Notes under the pieces: generated by a model
The model's input: only the letters and a program-made list of their open reading frames with translations
The model's database searches: none
Told to the model about the DNA's origin: nothing
Shown: positions 25,736 to 34,911 of the stretch, in pieces
Layout: the number at the start of each line of letters is the position of its first letter
How positions within the stretch are numbered: the first letter of the stretch is position 1
Origin: GCA-2693325 sp036343635
GTDB taxonomy: Bacteria; Latescibacterota; UBA2968; UBA8231
Reading direction: 5' to 3'
Assembly: GCA_036343635.1 (NCBI GenBank)
Contig: JAYYVF010000115.1
Coordinates: forward strand, 39,631 to 103,630
Length of the DNA: 64,000 nt
Translations under genes and position numbers: made by a program

Positions 25736-26035
25736 TCACTTATAAATAGCGGTTAAATGCAGACAAAGGCTGTGAACACTTGAAAAAGGCATATTTTCCC
25801 CCACGTGCTCCAAAAGATTCGACAGATTTGGACGAACACCAAAATCCAATTCACAGCGTTGCTCTAAAGCAACAATGAGTTGAACTAATCCCAAGGAATC
25901 CAACGTGCCGTCTTTTCCAAACAGGGCAGCGTTTGCATGGAAAGGCAACTGACAATCTTCTAAACGTTGTGCGTTCAATTCAGCGATGGAATCACCAACG
26001 ATTCTTTGAATTTTTTCATCAATATTTGCACTCAT
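25736..26035 (-). CDS. Acyl carrier protein for the FkbH-like pathway
   Basis: A 99-residue acyl carrier protein. The phosphopantetheine serine is Ser47 in GTLDSLGLVQLIVALEQ, matching the DSL motif followed by a helix. It is longer than housekeeping AcpP (about 78) and lacks its strongly acidic helix II, so it is a specialised carrier. It lies between the AAC(3)-like acyltransferase (4-nt overlap) and the FkbH-like protein (10-nt gap). Inference: it carries a glyceryl or hydroxyacyl unit from FkbH to the transferase. Confidence 0.85.
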   Translation of the reverse strand: MSANIDEKIQRIVGDSIAELNAQRLEDCQLPFHANAALFGKDGTLDSLGLVQLIVALEQRCELDFGVRPNLSNLLEHVGENMPFSSVHSLCLHLTAIYK

Positions 26036-26961
26036 CTTTTCTCCAATTCTTCAGCCCACTTACTCAAAGAACTTTCCCAAACACTCCCACGTTGAATACC
26101 ACGGGAATACATCGTTATTCCCTGTTTGGCCAGATAACAAATTTTAAAATGAAGCCCAGAGGCATCTACGCGGTAAAACGATCTTCCTTGCACAAAAATC
26201 TTCTTACACACAGAATCACTAACATGTTTTTGCAGGAAGGAACCTGGACGACGCCACCGTATACGAGGATGTGGGACACGAGTTGAAATCATCCTTTCAT
26301 TTCCAAATTTGTCACGCACCCTTCCCTCAAATAATTCTGACCGATATACATCAACAGGGAACTCGCTCTTGAGTTCATCTTCAGCCGAATGTAGCTGTGT
26401 CAAAATATCTGTATTAACACCCAAACCCAAGATAATGCCACCCTTTTCCACAAGTTTCCCATAGGGACTCAATGGGCCGCACGGATATATATCTTCATGA
26501 TGAGTTGACACAAATTCGTCTGCCTCAGGACCGATCGCAGTAACAGAGTGAGTCGGATGTAAACTTCGTTGTGCGCCTGGAAGGCGCCGGGCCAGCTCCG
26601 GTAACAATCCCATTGAAGTAGGAGAACGATGAACATCGAACACCTCCCCTCTGGAAAACCACTGCTCTGGTCGTTCGCTCAGTTGGGTAGAAGGAAAAAG
26701 CAACGTACTATCCTCACCTAAGACAGAACGCAGCATAGGAAGAATTTTAATGAACGAAAAGTCAGGCCGAAGTTGGTCTATAGAACTGTGAACAAACACC
26801 AATTCACCAGGTTTAAGCCCTAAATCGTACTTGATTATATGCCGGAAAGACTCCTCACATAACAGCGGGATCGGCTTTTCGCTATAAATCCGTTTATACC
26901 AATCGCGACCACGGCGATATACCCATGCTGGGAGTATCCGCCTAACTACTTCCTTAAACAT
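26032..26961 (-). CDS. AAC(3)-family acyltransferase of the glycan cluster
   Basis: A 309-residue protein of the aminoglycoside 3-N-acetyltransferase fold. Motifs: PGELVFVHSSIDQL, STLLFPSTQLSE, FDVHRSPTSMGLLPELARRL, SLHPTHSVTAIG and YPCGPLSPYGKLVEKGGIIL, including the conserved HPTHS. Chromosomal members in polysaccharide clusters generally transfer acyl groups to sugars rather than confer antibiotic resistance. First gene of the operon: ACP, FkbH-like and glycosyltransferase follow with 4-nt overlaps. I infer transfer of the ACP-bound acyl group to an amino sugar. Confidence 0.82.
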   Translation of the reverse strand: MFKEVVRRILPAWVYRRGRDWYKRIYSEKPIPLLCEESFRHIIKYDLGLKPGELVFVHSSIDQLRPDFSFIKILPMLRSVLGEDSTLLFPSTQLSERPEQWFSRGEVFDVHRSPTSMGLLPELARRLPGAQRSLHPTHSVTAIGPEADEFVSTHHEDIYPCGPLSPYGKLVEKGGIILGLGVNTDILTQLHSAEDELKSEFPVDVYRSELFEGRVRDKFGNERMISTRVPHPRIRWRRPGSFLQKHVSDSVCKKIFVQGRSFYRVDASGLHFKICYLAKQGITMYSRGIQRGSVWESSLSKWAEELEKR

Positions 26962-27063
26962 CGGATTTCACGCGTAGCAACTCTGTCATAGTAGGAGGAA
27001 ACATATTAGCTTAGTGGTAATTTTGCAACGACTCTACGGAATTATTTTTCAAGCAATCAAATC

Positions 27064-28242
27064 ATGTTATCAAAAGCGAAAACTGCTATTATCTCTTTGG
27101 CTGGGCTTGCCCATCTTTCTTTCCGACCGAGTCATTGGAGACTATTCCTTCAACAATTTGTCCATGCACCCCCAAAAACTGATCTGGTACATTTAGCTTC
27201 TGCTTTACAATGGCTTTGTCAGGCTCACGACAAAGGATATGGTGGGGTTTCAGCCGGTTATTCATTCCTTAGAGGATGGTTGCCACCCTATCCGGAAACA
27301 ACTGGTTACATCATCCCGACTATGTTACGCGCATCAAAAATAAATATTGATTTTGCTGAACGCGCCAGGAAAATGGGAGATTGGGAAATAGAAATACAGT
27401 TACAAAATGGAGGGGTGCGCGGTGGCATGGGAATAAAAGAATACCCTATAGTGTTCAACACCGGTCAGGTTATCCTTGGTTGGACAGCACTTTACCATCA
27501 TTTTGGAGACACTCGTTATTTAGCTGCCGCTAAACGGGCAGCAGACTGGTTAATTGCCAACCAAGATAAGGATGGAAAATGGAGTCGGCACACCTACCTA
27601 AATGCACCTCGTGCCTACCACGCACGCGTAGCATGGCCACTCTTAGAGATTTATAAGATCACTAATCAGACTCGTTATAAGGAAGCCGCAAATAATTTCC
27701 TAAGCTGGCTCTTACCCCAACAAAAAATCAATGGATTTTTCCCGCATATGTCTTTAGATCCTAAAGAGCTACCTATTACTCATACAATTGCCTATACACT
27801 TCGTGGTTTGATAGAGTGTGCCCGACTCCTTGATGATCCCCCTCCCCACCACATCCAGACAGCTGTAGATAAAGCGATTGATGGAATATTGAAAAACAAT
27901 CCAAGCCTGGTTGCAAGCGGCCACATGGCAGCCGCGTTGAATGAAGACTGGGAACCATCTAGCTCCTACAGTTGCCTAACAGGAAATGCTCAATTGGCTA
28001 TCATTTTACTCAGGTCCCCCCGAGCAGATCGACCAGAACGTTTAAAGGCAGTACGTGCCACCGTTGACCGACTAAAATACCATCATAACACCTTGAGCTC
28101 GAACAAAGGCATTTGTGGAGGACTCCCAGCATCCTTCCCCATTTGGGGAGACTATATACCTTTCACTTTACTTAACTGGAGTACAAAATTTCTCGTAGAT
28201 TTACTCTTGGAAAAAATTGAATCCTCAAATAATTCAAAATGA
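27064..28242 (+). CDS. (alpha/alpha)-toroid protein of unknown activity
   Basis: A 392-residue protein built of repeated helical hairpins with toroid-type signatures: QWLCQAHDKGYGGVSAGYSF, VFNTGQVILGWTALYHHFGD, AAKRAADWLIANQDKDGKW, ITHTIAYTLRGLIECARLLD. Such (alpha/alpha)6 folds occur in glycoside hydrolases and polysaccharide lyases, prenyltransferase-like proteins and undecaprenyl-linked sugar enzymes. A nonpolar N-terminal stretch may be a weak anchor. No family-specific catalytic motif stands out. The start is the only ATG after an in-frame stop at 27007; the ribosome site is weak. Position next to the glycan cluster favours a carbohydrate role. Confidence 0.6.
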   Translation: MLSKAKTAIISLAGLAHLSFRPSHWRLFLQQFVHAPPKTDLVHLASALQWLCQAHDKGYGGVSAGYSFLRGWLPPYPETTGYIIPTMLRASKINIDFAERARKMGDWEIEIQLQNGGVRGGMGIKEYPIVFNTGQVILGWTALYHHFGDTRYLAAAKRAADWLIANQDKDGKWSRHTYLNAPRAYHARVAWPLLEIYKITNQTRYKEAANNFLSWLLPQQKINGFFPHMSLDPKELPITHTIAYTLRGLIECARLLDDPPPHHIQTAVDKAIDGILKNNPSLVASGHMAAALNEDWEPSSSYSCLTGNAQLAIILLRSPRADRPERLKAVRATVDRLKYHHNTLSSNKGICGGLPASFPIWGDYIPFTLLNWSTKFLVDLLLEKIESSNNSK

Positions 28243-28298
28243 AATGTTTTTATCTGGGTTGCCACTTATCTTCCTCAACCTGATATTAGAAAATAATC

Positions 28299-28766
28299 AT
28301 GATTAGACCATATACTCCTGCCGACTTAGATCGACTAAAAGAGATAACGGAAATCTGTTTTGACGGAGCCTCGATCGATCGCAATATAGAAACCTTAACA
28401 GGATCTATTGGCGGTCATGATTGGGTTTGGCGTAAACTTAGGCACATTGATGATGACGTAAGTGGTTCACATGCAACAGGCGTCTTTGTATGGGACGGTA
28501 ATAATAAAATCGAAGGATACGTCACTACCCGTATAGACGACCAAAGTAAAATAGGAGGAATTCCTAATATTGCCGTTGATCCACAAAACCAAGGTTGTGG
28601 GATTGGTCGTGCATTACTAGAACATGCGCTGGAGTACATGAGTCAAATTGGTATGGAGTATGCTAAAATAGAAACTCTAGCACAAAATGAAGTTGGTAAA
28701 TATCTATATCCCGATTTGGGTTTCGTCGAAATTGCACAGCAAATCCATTATATAAAACGCTTATAA
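28299..28766 (+). CDS. GNAT-family N-acetyltransferase
   Basis: A 155-residue GNAT. It opens MIRPYTPADLDRLKEITEIC and has the acetyl-CoA loop in NIAVDPQNQGCGIGRALLEH (pattern Q/R-x-x-G-x-G/A) followed by LGFVEIAQQIHYIKRL. It is a single domain of normal length. The target cannot be read from sequence; such genes include ribosomal-protein, amino-sugar and small-molecule acetyltransferases. It is 10 nt ahead of rpiA and likely cotranscribed. Confidence 0.82.
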   Translation: MIRPYTPADLDRLKEITEICFDGASIDRNIETLTGSIGGHDWVWRKLRHIDDDVSGSHATGVFVWDGNNKIEGYVTTRIDDQSKIGGIPNIAVDPQNQGCGIGRALLEHALEYMSQIGMEYAKIETLAQNEVGKYLYPDLGFVEIAQQIHYIKRL

Positions 28767-28776
28767 GATAGGGTCT

Positions 28777-29484
28777 ATGAATGCTAAAGAAACTGCCGGC
28801 ATAAGAGCTGCCGAATATATAGATGACGGAATGGTTGTAGGACTCGGAACTGGGTCTACTGCGGATTTCGCAATCCGAGCCCTAGGTAAGCGTGTGGAAA
28901 ATGGACTGACTGTCAAAACGATTCCGACATCAATAGCATCTGAAAAACTCGCACGTTCGCTCGATATACCCTTAACGAACTTTAAAGATCACCCCGTGAT
29001 AGATTTGACAATAGATGGTGCAGATGAGGTTGATCCACAATTAAATCTAATTAAAGGACTTGGCGGGGCGCTACTAAGGGAAAAAATCGTTGCTTCGTCC
29101 ACAATTCGACAAATAATTATTATTGACACTTCGAAACAAGTGAAGAAACTCGGGATACGATCTCCACTGCCCATTGAAGTAATACCATTTAGTTGGCCGC
29201 TTGCCTTCAAAGAGCTCACCGAACACGATTTACAACCTAAATTACGCCAAACTAAGACCGGACAAATGTTCAAAACTGACAATGGTAATCTCATAATCGA
29301 TTGTAATTTCCCCGATGGTATCAATAATCCATCTGAAACCAATGACTGGATCAACAAATTACCTGGCGTTATAGAAAACGGACTTTTCGTTGAATTAACG
29401 GATTTGGTTATAATTGGGCAGGACAATGGTGATTGCCAATTTCAAGAACGTCCTCAAGGAAAATGCAGGGGAAATGAAACCTAG
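28777..29484 (+). CDS. rpiA: Ribose-5-phosphate isomerase A
   Basis: Interconverts ribose 5-phosphate and ribulose 5-phosphate in the pentose phosphate pathway. The 235-residue protein has the phosphate loop GLGTGSTADFAI, DLTIDGADEVDPQLNLIKGL with the catalytic Asp and GGALLREKIVA, and PIEVIPFSW with the NLIIDCNFPDGI segment. The start follows GATAGGG. It overlaps the start of the next gene (TRAP dctP) by 11 nt, an unusual linkage suggesting that imported substrate feeds pentose or uronate metabolism, or simply compact packing. Confidence 0.95.
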   Translation: MNAKETAGIRAAEYIDDGMVVGLGTGSTADFAIRALGKRVENGLTVKTIPTSIASEKLARSLDIPLTNFKDHPVIDLTIDGADEVDPQLNLIKGLGGALLREKIVASSTIRQIIIIDTSKQVKKLGIRSPLPIEVIPFSWPLAFKELTEHDLQPKLRQTKTGQMFKTDNGNLIIDCNFPDGINNPSETNDWINKLPGVIENGLFVELTDLVIIGQDNGDCQFQERPQGKCRGNET

Positions 29485-30601
29485 TATGCAAATAAATAGC
29501 CCGCAATCACGGCGAACATTCCTAACCGCCTTGCCAGTAGCTACACTCGCTGCCTGTGAAAATCCAGGAATTAAAAAAAACCCATCCGTACAAACACGTA
29601 GGCATCTAAAATGGAAAATGGTTACAACATGGCCAAAAGATTTTCCAGGACTAGGGACTGGAGCAAACTATCTAGCTCAGCTAATCGGTGAAATGTCCAA
29701 TGGTGAATTAGAAATAAAAGTGTACGGAGCAGGAGAATTAGTCCCCGCCTTAGGTGTATTTGATGCTGTATCTGGCGGAACTGCTGAAATGGGTCATTCT
29801 ACAGCCTACTACTGGAAAGGAAAGCATGAGGCTACGCAGTTTTTTTCTACGGTCCCATTTGGCCTCACAGCTCAAGAAATAAATGGCTGGCTACAACATG
29901 GTGGTGGTCAGCAACTTTGGGACGAAATATACGAACCGTTTGGGTTAAAGGCTTTCCCTGCCGGAAACACCGGCGTCCAAATGGGCGGATGGTTTAACAA
30001 AGAGATTAATAAGTTGGAAGACTTTTCAGGTCTAATCATTCGGATGCCAGGCTTAGGAGGCGAAGTGCTGCGACGCCTCAATGCAACTGTTCAAACTATT
30101 CCTGGTGGTGAGATTTTCCAAGCTTTAAAGACCGGAGCGATTGATGCAACTGAGTGGGTTGGGCCTTACAATGATTTAGCATTTGGTTTCCACCAAGCCG
30201 CCAAGTATTACTACTGGCCAGGTTGGCATGAACCTGGAACAACTATGGAAGCAATGATCAATCAAAACGCATGGGAACAACTTCCTAAGGATCTACAAAA
30301 AATTGTTCAATGCGCCTGTTCAACCGTAAATGACCATATGCTTGCCGAATTTACTACTCGCAACAGTGCTGCCCTAGAGACCTTGGTTAACCAACACGGG
30401 GTTCAGCTTCGACAATTTTCGGATGAGATTTTGAACTCTATAGGATTAATTGCAAAAGAAGTTATTCAAGAAGTAGCTAATAAAGATCCAAAAACAAAAA
30501 AAGTTTATGATTCGTTTATTGAATTTCGAAAGAACTCTTTATCCTACACTCATATTTCTGAGGAAGCTTATACATTAGCCCGATCTCTTACGCCAAGCTA
30601 A
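29474..30601 (+). CDS. dctP: TRAP transporter solute-binding protein DctP
   Basis: Periplasmic receptor of a sodium-driven TRAP transporter, 375 residues. A twin-arginine-type signal (SRRTFLTALPVATLAAC, also lipobox-like) is followed by WKMVTTWPKDFPGLGTGANY, GELEIKVYGAGELVPALGVF, GGTAEMGHSTAYYWKGK, then GLIIRMPGLGGEVLRRLNAT. These features resemble the DctP branch that binds 2-oxo or carboxylate ligands, with the conserved arginine in IRMPG. I chose ATG 29474 near GCAGGGGA; an alternative ATG at 29486 is possible, and the longest frame would begin 71 nt inside rpiA. Its stop shares bases with the dctQ ATG (TAATG). Confidence 0.93.
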   Translation: MKPSMQINSPQSRRTFLTALPVATLAACENPGIKKNPSVQTRRHLKWKMVTTWPKDFPGLGTGANYLAQLIGEMSNGELEIKVYGAGELVPALGVFDAVSGGTAEMGHSTAYYWKGKHEATQFFSTVPFGLTAQEINGWLQHGGGQQLWDEIYEPFGLKAFPAGNTGVQMGGWFNKEINKLEDFSGLIIRMPGLGGEVLRRLNATVQTIPGGEIFQALKTGAIDATEWVGPYNDLAFGFHQAAKYYYWPGWHEPGTTMEAMINQNAWEQLPKDLQKIVQCACSTVNDHMLAEFTTRNSAALETLVNQHGVQLRQFSDEILNSIGLIAKEVIQEVANKDPKTKKVYDSFIEFRKNSLSYTHISEEAYTLARSLTPS

Positions 30602-31083
30602 TGATTAATCAAACAGAAAAATTCGTCCGAAGGTTAGTACCTTGGTTTGTCTTTTTAATGGTAATAATCAGCTTTGTGATAGTTGTACTTCGTTACTTAT
30701 TTGAACGTGGATGGGTCTGGATGCAAGAACTCGTCGTCTACCTTCATGCATTTTCATTTCTATTGGCAGCCGGCCACACTCTCGCACACGACGAACATGT
30801 TAGAGTAGACATTTTTTACCGTAATTCCAACATCCGAAGTAAAGCCCTTGTAGACCTCATTGGAAGCGTGTTTTTGCTTTTACCCGTCTGTATTGTTTTG
30901 GCTTATTTATCCGTACCCTACGTTATAGCATCCTGGAACGTTTGGGAAGGTTCAAAAGACGGAGGAGGTCTGGAGGCTGTCTTCCTATTAAAGACGGCAA
31001 TACCCCTGTTTTGTTTTTTTCTTGGACTTCAAGGTATTTCGCTGGCTCTGAAAAGTTACAATACTCTGCGCGAGAAAATATGA
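30601..31083 (+). CDS. dctQ: TRAP transporter small membrane subunit DctQ
   Basis: A 160-residue inner-membrane protein with four predicted helices (FVRRLVPWFVFLMVIISFVI, LVVYLHAFSFLLAAGHTLAH, LIGSVFLLLPVCIVLAYLSV, FLLKTAIPLFCFFLGLQGIS). The conserved E(R)GW(V)WMQELVVYLH and HDEHVRVDIFY stretches identify it as DctQ. It overlaps dctP at TAATG and dctM at ATGA, so the three subunits are translationally coupled. Confidence 0.93.
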   Translation: MINQTEKFVRRLVPWFVFLMVIISFVIVVLRYLFERGWVWMQELVVYLHAFSFLLAAGHTLAHDEHVRVDIFYRNSNIRSKALVDLIGSVFLLLPVCIVLAYLSVPYVIASWNVWEGSKDGGGLEAVFLLKTAIPLFCFFLGLQGISLALKSYNTLREKI

Positions 31084-32459
31084 ACGAAATATTCGCGCTG
31101 GCAATGTTTCTCCTCACTTTCATCGTATTGCTTTCAGGCTTTCCCGTCGCTTTTTGTTTAGCAGGCACAGCTCTTTTTTTTGCTTTAATTGGGATAATAA
31201 CAGGCCACTTTGACTTTACATACCTATTGGCACTACCTTCGCGGATTTATGGAATAATGGGTAACCAAACCCTTATTGCAATTCCACTTTTTGTATATAT
31301 GGGAGTGATGCTTGAGCGTTCAAGGATTGCCGAAGAATTACTTGGCGCAATGTCTCATCTTTTTGGTGGCCTGCGCGGCGGACTCGGGATATCCGTATGC
31401 TTGGTTGGCGGTCTACTAGCCGCTTCAACTGGAATCGTAGGAGCAACCGTTGTAACTATGGGACTAATTTCCCTGCCAGCAATGCAACAACGAAATTATA
31501 ACCATAAACTATCAACTGGGATAATTTGTGCTTCAGGAACTCTTGGACAAATTATCCCTCCAAGTATTGTCTTAGTAATCTTAGGAGACGTCATCTCGTC
31601 TGCCCACCAACAAGCTCAATTAAGCCTTGGAAATTTTGCACCTACTTCTGTTTCGGTAGGAGACTTGTTCTTGGGAGCTTTTTTCCCAGGGCTTCTGCTT
31701 ATGCTAAGCTATATTCTTTACATTATAACGGTTGGAATATTTCGCCCCAATGCAATGCCGCCTTTACCGGCAGAAGAACGCAATAAAATTACTGAGATTT
31801 CGTTCCTTTTGCATTTATTAAAAGCCCTGTGCCCCCCGATTCTCCTTATTGTTGGCGTACTAGGTTCGATATTATTGGGTGTGGCTACACCCACAGAAGC
31901 TGCCTCGGTCGGAGCATTAGGAGCTATGGCATTATCCATACTCAAAAAACAGTTCAGTCTACCTATTTTACAAAGTGTTATACGTAAAACAACTGAAATC
32001 AACGCCATGGTATTCACTATCCTTATCGGAGCATCATTTTTTTCGTTGGTATTTCGTGGCTATGGTGGAGACGAAATAGTAGCTAACTACCTACAAACCA
32101 TGACAGGTGGGGTAAACACTTCTTTTTTTATTGTCATGTTGGTGATGTTTGGACTTGGTTTTTTCCTAGATTTTTTTGAAATTATTTTTGTTGTCGTCCC
32201 TATCGTTGGCCCCGTTCTTCTTAGTATGGGATTTGACCCCATTTGGCTCGGAGTCATGATCGCGCTAAATCTTCAGACTTCATTTTTGACACCTCCGTTT
32301 GGCTTTTCCCTGTTTTATTTACGTGGCGTTGCACCGACATCCATTAGCACTCTTCAGATATATAAGGGTGTAATTCCATTTATATTAATTCAACTATCCG
32401 TATTAGTCCTGCTGTGGCTGTATCCTAAAATAGTAACGTATCTTCCCCGATTAGCCTGA
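31080..32459 (+). CDS. dctM: TRAP transporter large permease DctM
   Basis: The translocation subunit, 459 residues with about 11-13 membrane helices. Family motifs: GFPVAFCLAGTALFFALIGI, TLIAIPLFVYMGVMLERSRI, SVCLVGGLLAASTGIVGATV, SGTLGQIIPPSIVLVILGDV and the end QTSFLTPPFGFSLFYLRGVA. I start at ATG 31080, whose ATGA overlaps the dctQ stop; a longer reading frame from 30942 lies inside dctQ and has no membrane-protein character. Confidence 0.95.
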   Translation: MNEIFALAMFLLTFIVLLSGFPVAFCLAGTALFFALIGIITGHFDFTYLLALPSRIYGIMGNQTLIAIPLFVYMGVMLERSRIAEELLGAMSHLFGGLRGGLGISVCLVGGLLAASTGIVGATVVTMGLISLPAMQQRNYNHKLSTGIICASGTLGQIIPPSIVLVILGDVISSAHQQAQLSLGNFAPTSVSVGDLFLGAFFPGLLLMLSYILYIITVGIFRPNAMPPLPAEERNKITEISFLLHLLKALCPPILLIVGVLGSILLGVATPTEAASVGALGAMALSILKKQFSLPILQSVIRKTTEINAMVFTILIGASFFSLVFRGYGGDEIVANYLQTMTGGVNTSFFIVMLVMFGLGFFLDFFEIIFVVVPIVGPVLLSMGFDPIWLGVMIALNLQTSFLTPPFGFSLFYLRGVAPTSISTLQIYKGVIPFILIQLSVLVLLWLYPKIVTYLPRLA

Positions 32460-32477
32460 AGCAAAGGGAGGCCAAAA

Positions 32478-33761
32478 TTGCCTACTGATCTCAAACACTA
32501 TATTGACACTGCTCCACTCATAGACACACATGAACACTTAAACAAAGATTCAGAATGGATTGAGGCAGGTCCCGATATTCTTCAAGATCTTTTTGGAAAT
32601 TACGTAATTGCCGACCTCCATACCGCAGGAGCTTCACCAAAAGCACTTAAAAACCTAACCGATCCCCAAAGCGGTGATTTTGAAGACAGGTTTATAGGAA
32701 TCAAACCCGCTTGGGAAACTATCCAATTCACAGGATATGCCGAAGCTGTCAGTATTTTAGCTCACCAAATATACGGAATTAAATCCTTTAACAATTCGGA
32801 GTTTGAAAAAGCTCAAGAGTCACTAAAAACGTGGCAAACGCCAGGTGGCCGAATTCATTTACTTCGAGACAAAGGTAACATAGACCACGTTCAAACCGAT
32901 GATTTTTGCTGGGAATGTTTTCCTGATGATTCTGGACGAAAATTTTTCCTATATGACCTTTCATGGGCAAGTTTTTGCAAAGGAGAAATAGATGTCATCT
33001 CCCTATTAAAACACACGAACATAGAAGTAACAAACCTCTCTAGTTTGCGAGAAGCTATGGAAAACCTATTCCTGCTTTACGGACCGAATGCAATAGCCGT
33101 AAAATCACAACATGCATACAGCCGTACGCTCTACTGGCAAGAAAGAACCGACGATGATGCTACATCCGTACTCGACAGGCTCCTCTCCGGGAAGGAATTA
33201 ACTGAAAAGGAAAGGCTGTTGCTTGGAGACTGGTGTTGGGCTCGTGGCATAGAATTGGCGACAAAATACAATCTTCCTTTTAAAATTCATACCGGATATT
33301 ATGCGGGTAACGATCGAATGCCTGTGGATAGAATACGTAGTGGAAATCTAACCTCCCTTCTTTCGCGATACACAAAATGTCGTTTTGTCTTGATGCATAT
33401 TTCTTACCCATACAGCAATGAATTAATTGCTTTGACTAAACATTTCCAGAACGTCTGGGCTGACCTCTGTTGGGCCTGGTCGATAGATCCATATTCATCG
33501 ACAGAGTTTGTTCGACGATTTATCCATACTGCTCCCATCAATAAGATTTTTTCCTTTGGAGGGGACACGCGATGGCCAACGTCGGCTCTTGCCTACTCAA
33601 TTCAAGCACGTAGATGGCTCTCACGTGCCTTAGAATCGGAGGTTAAAGATGGTATGTTAAGAGAAACTCAGGCAATTGAGATAGCAGAAAGGTTAATGTT
33701 CAAAAATCAACATGACTGCTTTGATATTGAAGGGACCCGAGCCAACATTGCAAACACATGA
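32478..33761 (+). CDS. Amidohydrolase-superfamily enzyme linked to the TRAP transporter
   Basis: A 427-residue TIM-barrel metal hydrolase or isomerase. It starts PTDLKHYIDTAPLIDTHEHL; the DTHEH pair supplies the first metal ligands, and later FKIHTGYYAG, FVLMHISYPYSNE and FSFGGDTRWPTS provide the usual His and Asp positions. Relatives include amidohydrolase-2 and uronate-isomerase-like enzymes. The TTG start at 32478 is fixed by AAAGGGAGG 6 nt upstream. It is coupled to the next gene by an ATGA overlap. Likely it processes the substrate brought in by DctPQM; substrate unknown. Confidence 0.82.
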   Translation: MPTDLKHYIDTAPLIDTHEHLNKDSEWIEAGPDILQDLFGNYVIADLHTAGASPKALKNLTDPQSGDFEDRFIGIKPAWETIQFTGYAEAVSILAHQIYGIKSFNNSEFEKAQESLKTWQTPGGRIHLLRDKGNIDHVQTDDFCWECFPDDSGRKFFLYDLSWASFCKGEIDVISLLKHTNIEVTNLSSLREAMENLFLLYGPNAIAVKSQHAYSRTLYWQERTDDDATSVLDRLLSGKELTEKERLLLGDWCWARGIELATKYNLPFKIHTGYYAGNDRMPVDRIRSGNLTSLLSRYTKCRFVLMHISYPYSNELIALTKHFQNVWADLCWAWSIDPYSSTEFVRRFIHTAPINKIFSFGGDTRWPTSALAYSIQARRWLSRALESEVKDGMLRETQAIEIAERLMFKNQHDCFDIEGTRANIANT

Positions 33762-34891
33762 TGTCATTATACTGCCCTAAATGTAAAACTTACGATTTAA
33801 ATCCTACTGCTCACTACCGATGTATAAGTTGTGAAGAAGCTTTAGAATACGATATTCCCACACCACAGTTCCCACGTCAAAAAATTGTATTACGAGCACT
33901 GAACCCGTGGCGTTATCGTGAAGCAATCCCGTTTAAAACAGATTCAGTTACCCTTGGGGAAGTTCAGACACCTCTTGTCAAATGCGAGATAGGGGGGCAA
34001 GACGTACTACTTAAATGTGAACAGTACTTACCTACAGGTTCATATAAAGATCGAGGTTCAGCAACTTTAATAGCTGGTCTACAATCCATAAATATAAAAG
34101 AAATTGTGGAAGATTCATCAGGTAATGCCGGAGCGTCTTTAGCGGCATACGCAGCGCGAGCAAAGGTCTCTTTAAAAGTCTTTTGCCCATCCTCGACCTC
34201 TGAACAAAAAAAAATGCAGATTCAGCACTACGGCGCAGAGTTAATTACGGTTGATGGTCCACGAATAAAGTCTACGGAAGCACTTCTTGGCCACATAAGA
34301 AAAACTGGTACTTACTACGCCTCGCATCTTTGGAATCCCTTGTTTCTCATTGGCATACAAACAATGGCCTTTGAATTGGTCGAGCAATTAGGATGGCGCG
34401 CTCCCAAGGCGGTATTATGCCCTGTAGGATCGGGTAGTATTCTTCTAGGATTATTTGATGGATTTCAACAACTTTTACGGGAAGGAGTAATTCATAAAAT
34501 ACCTAAATTAATAGCGATCCAAGCATCAAATGTATCTCCTTTGTTCATAGCCTGGCATAACAAGTCTGATCGAGTCAACAAAATAAACGATTATGAACCT
34601 ACAATTGCCGAAGGTATTGCTCTACCCTGCCCTATACGTGATCGGAGAATTATTGCCGCCCTCAGAAAAAGTGAAGGAACCGTAATTCGTGTCAGCGAAG
34701 AAGATATAAAAAAGGGAATGCGCGCATTAGGAAATCGAGGTTTCTATGTTGAACCTACTTCAGCAGTAATCTGGCAAGGTATTATAGAATACTGGAAGCA
34801 ACAGACGGAAATCGAAGCTAAAATAAACGAACCTGTTGTAGCAATAGTATCAGGCAACGGACTAAAATCATCTTTAACAAATAATATCTGA
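33758..34891 (+). CDS. Threonine-synthase-like PLP enzyme with zinc ribbon
   Basis: A 377-residue fold-type II PLP enzyme. The N-terminus is a four-cysteine zinc ribbon (CPKCKTYDLN, then CISCEEAL). Then come the PLP lysine motif LPTGSYKDRGSATL, the phosphate-binding SSGNAGASLAAYAAR and a glycine-rich PVGSGSILLGLFDG. This is the threonine synthase layout, but the gene lies last in a transporter/hydrolase operon and not with hom or thrB. It may therefore act on another hydroxy- or phospho-amino acid (cysteate-synthase-like or an eliminating enzyme). The start overlaps the amidohydrolase stop by 4 nt. Confidence 0.82.
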   Translation: MMSLYCPKCKTYDLNPTAHYRCISCEEALEYDIPTPQFPRQKIVLRALNPWRYREAIPFKTDSVTLGEVQTPLVKCEIGGQDVLLKCEQYLPTGSYKDRGSATLIAGLQSINIKEIVEDSSGNAGASLAAYAARAKVSLKVFCPSSTSEQKKMQIQHYGAELITVDGPRIKSTEALLGHIRKTGTYYASHLWNPLFLIGIQTMAFELVEQLGWRAPKAVLCPVGSGSILLGLFDGFQQLLREGVIHKIPKLIAIQASNVSPLFIAWHNKSDRVNKINDYEPTIAEGIALPCPIRDRRIIAALRKSEGTVIRVSEEDIKKGMRALGNRGFYVEPTSAVIWQGIIEYWKQQTEIEAKINEPVVAIVSGNGLKSSLTNNI

Positions 34892-34911
34892 AATTTGAAT
34901 CAGTTTATTTT

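Noticed and set aside
26032..26961. AAC(3)-like gene as an antibiotic resistance gene
   Set aside because: It is embedded in an ACP/FkbH/glycosyltransferase operon; a biosynthetic acyltransferase is far more likely.
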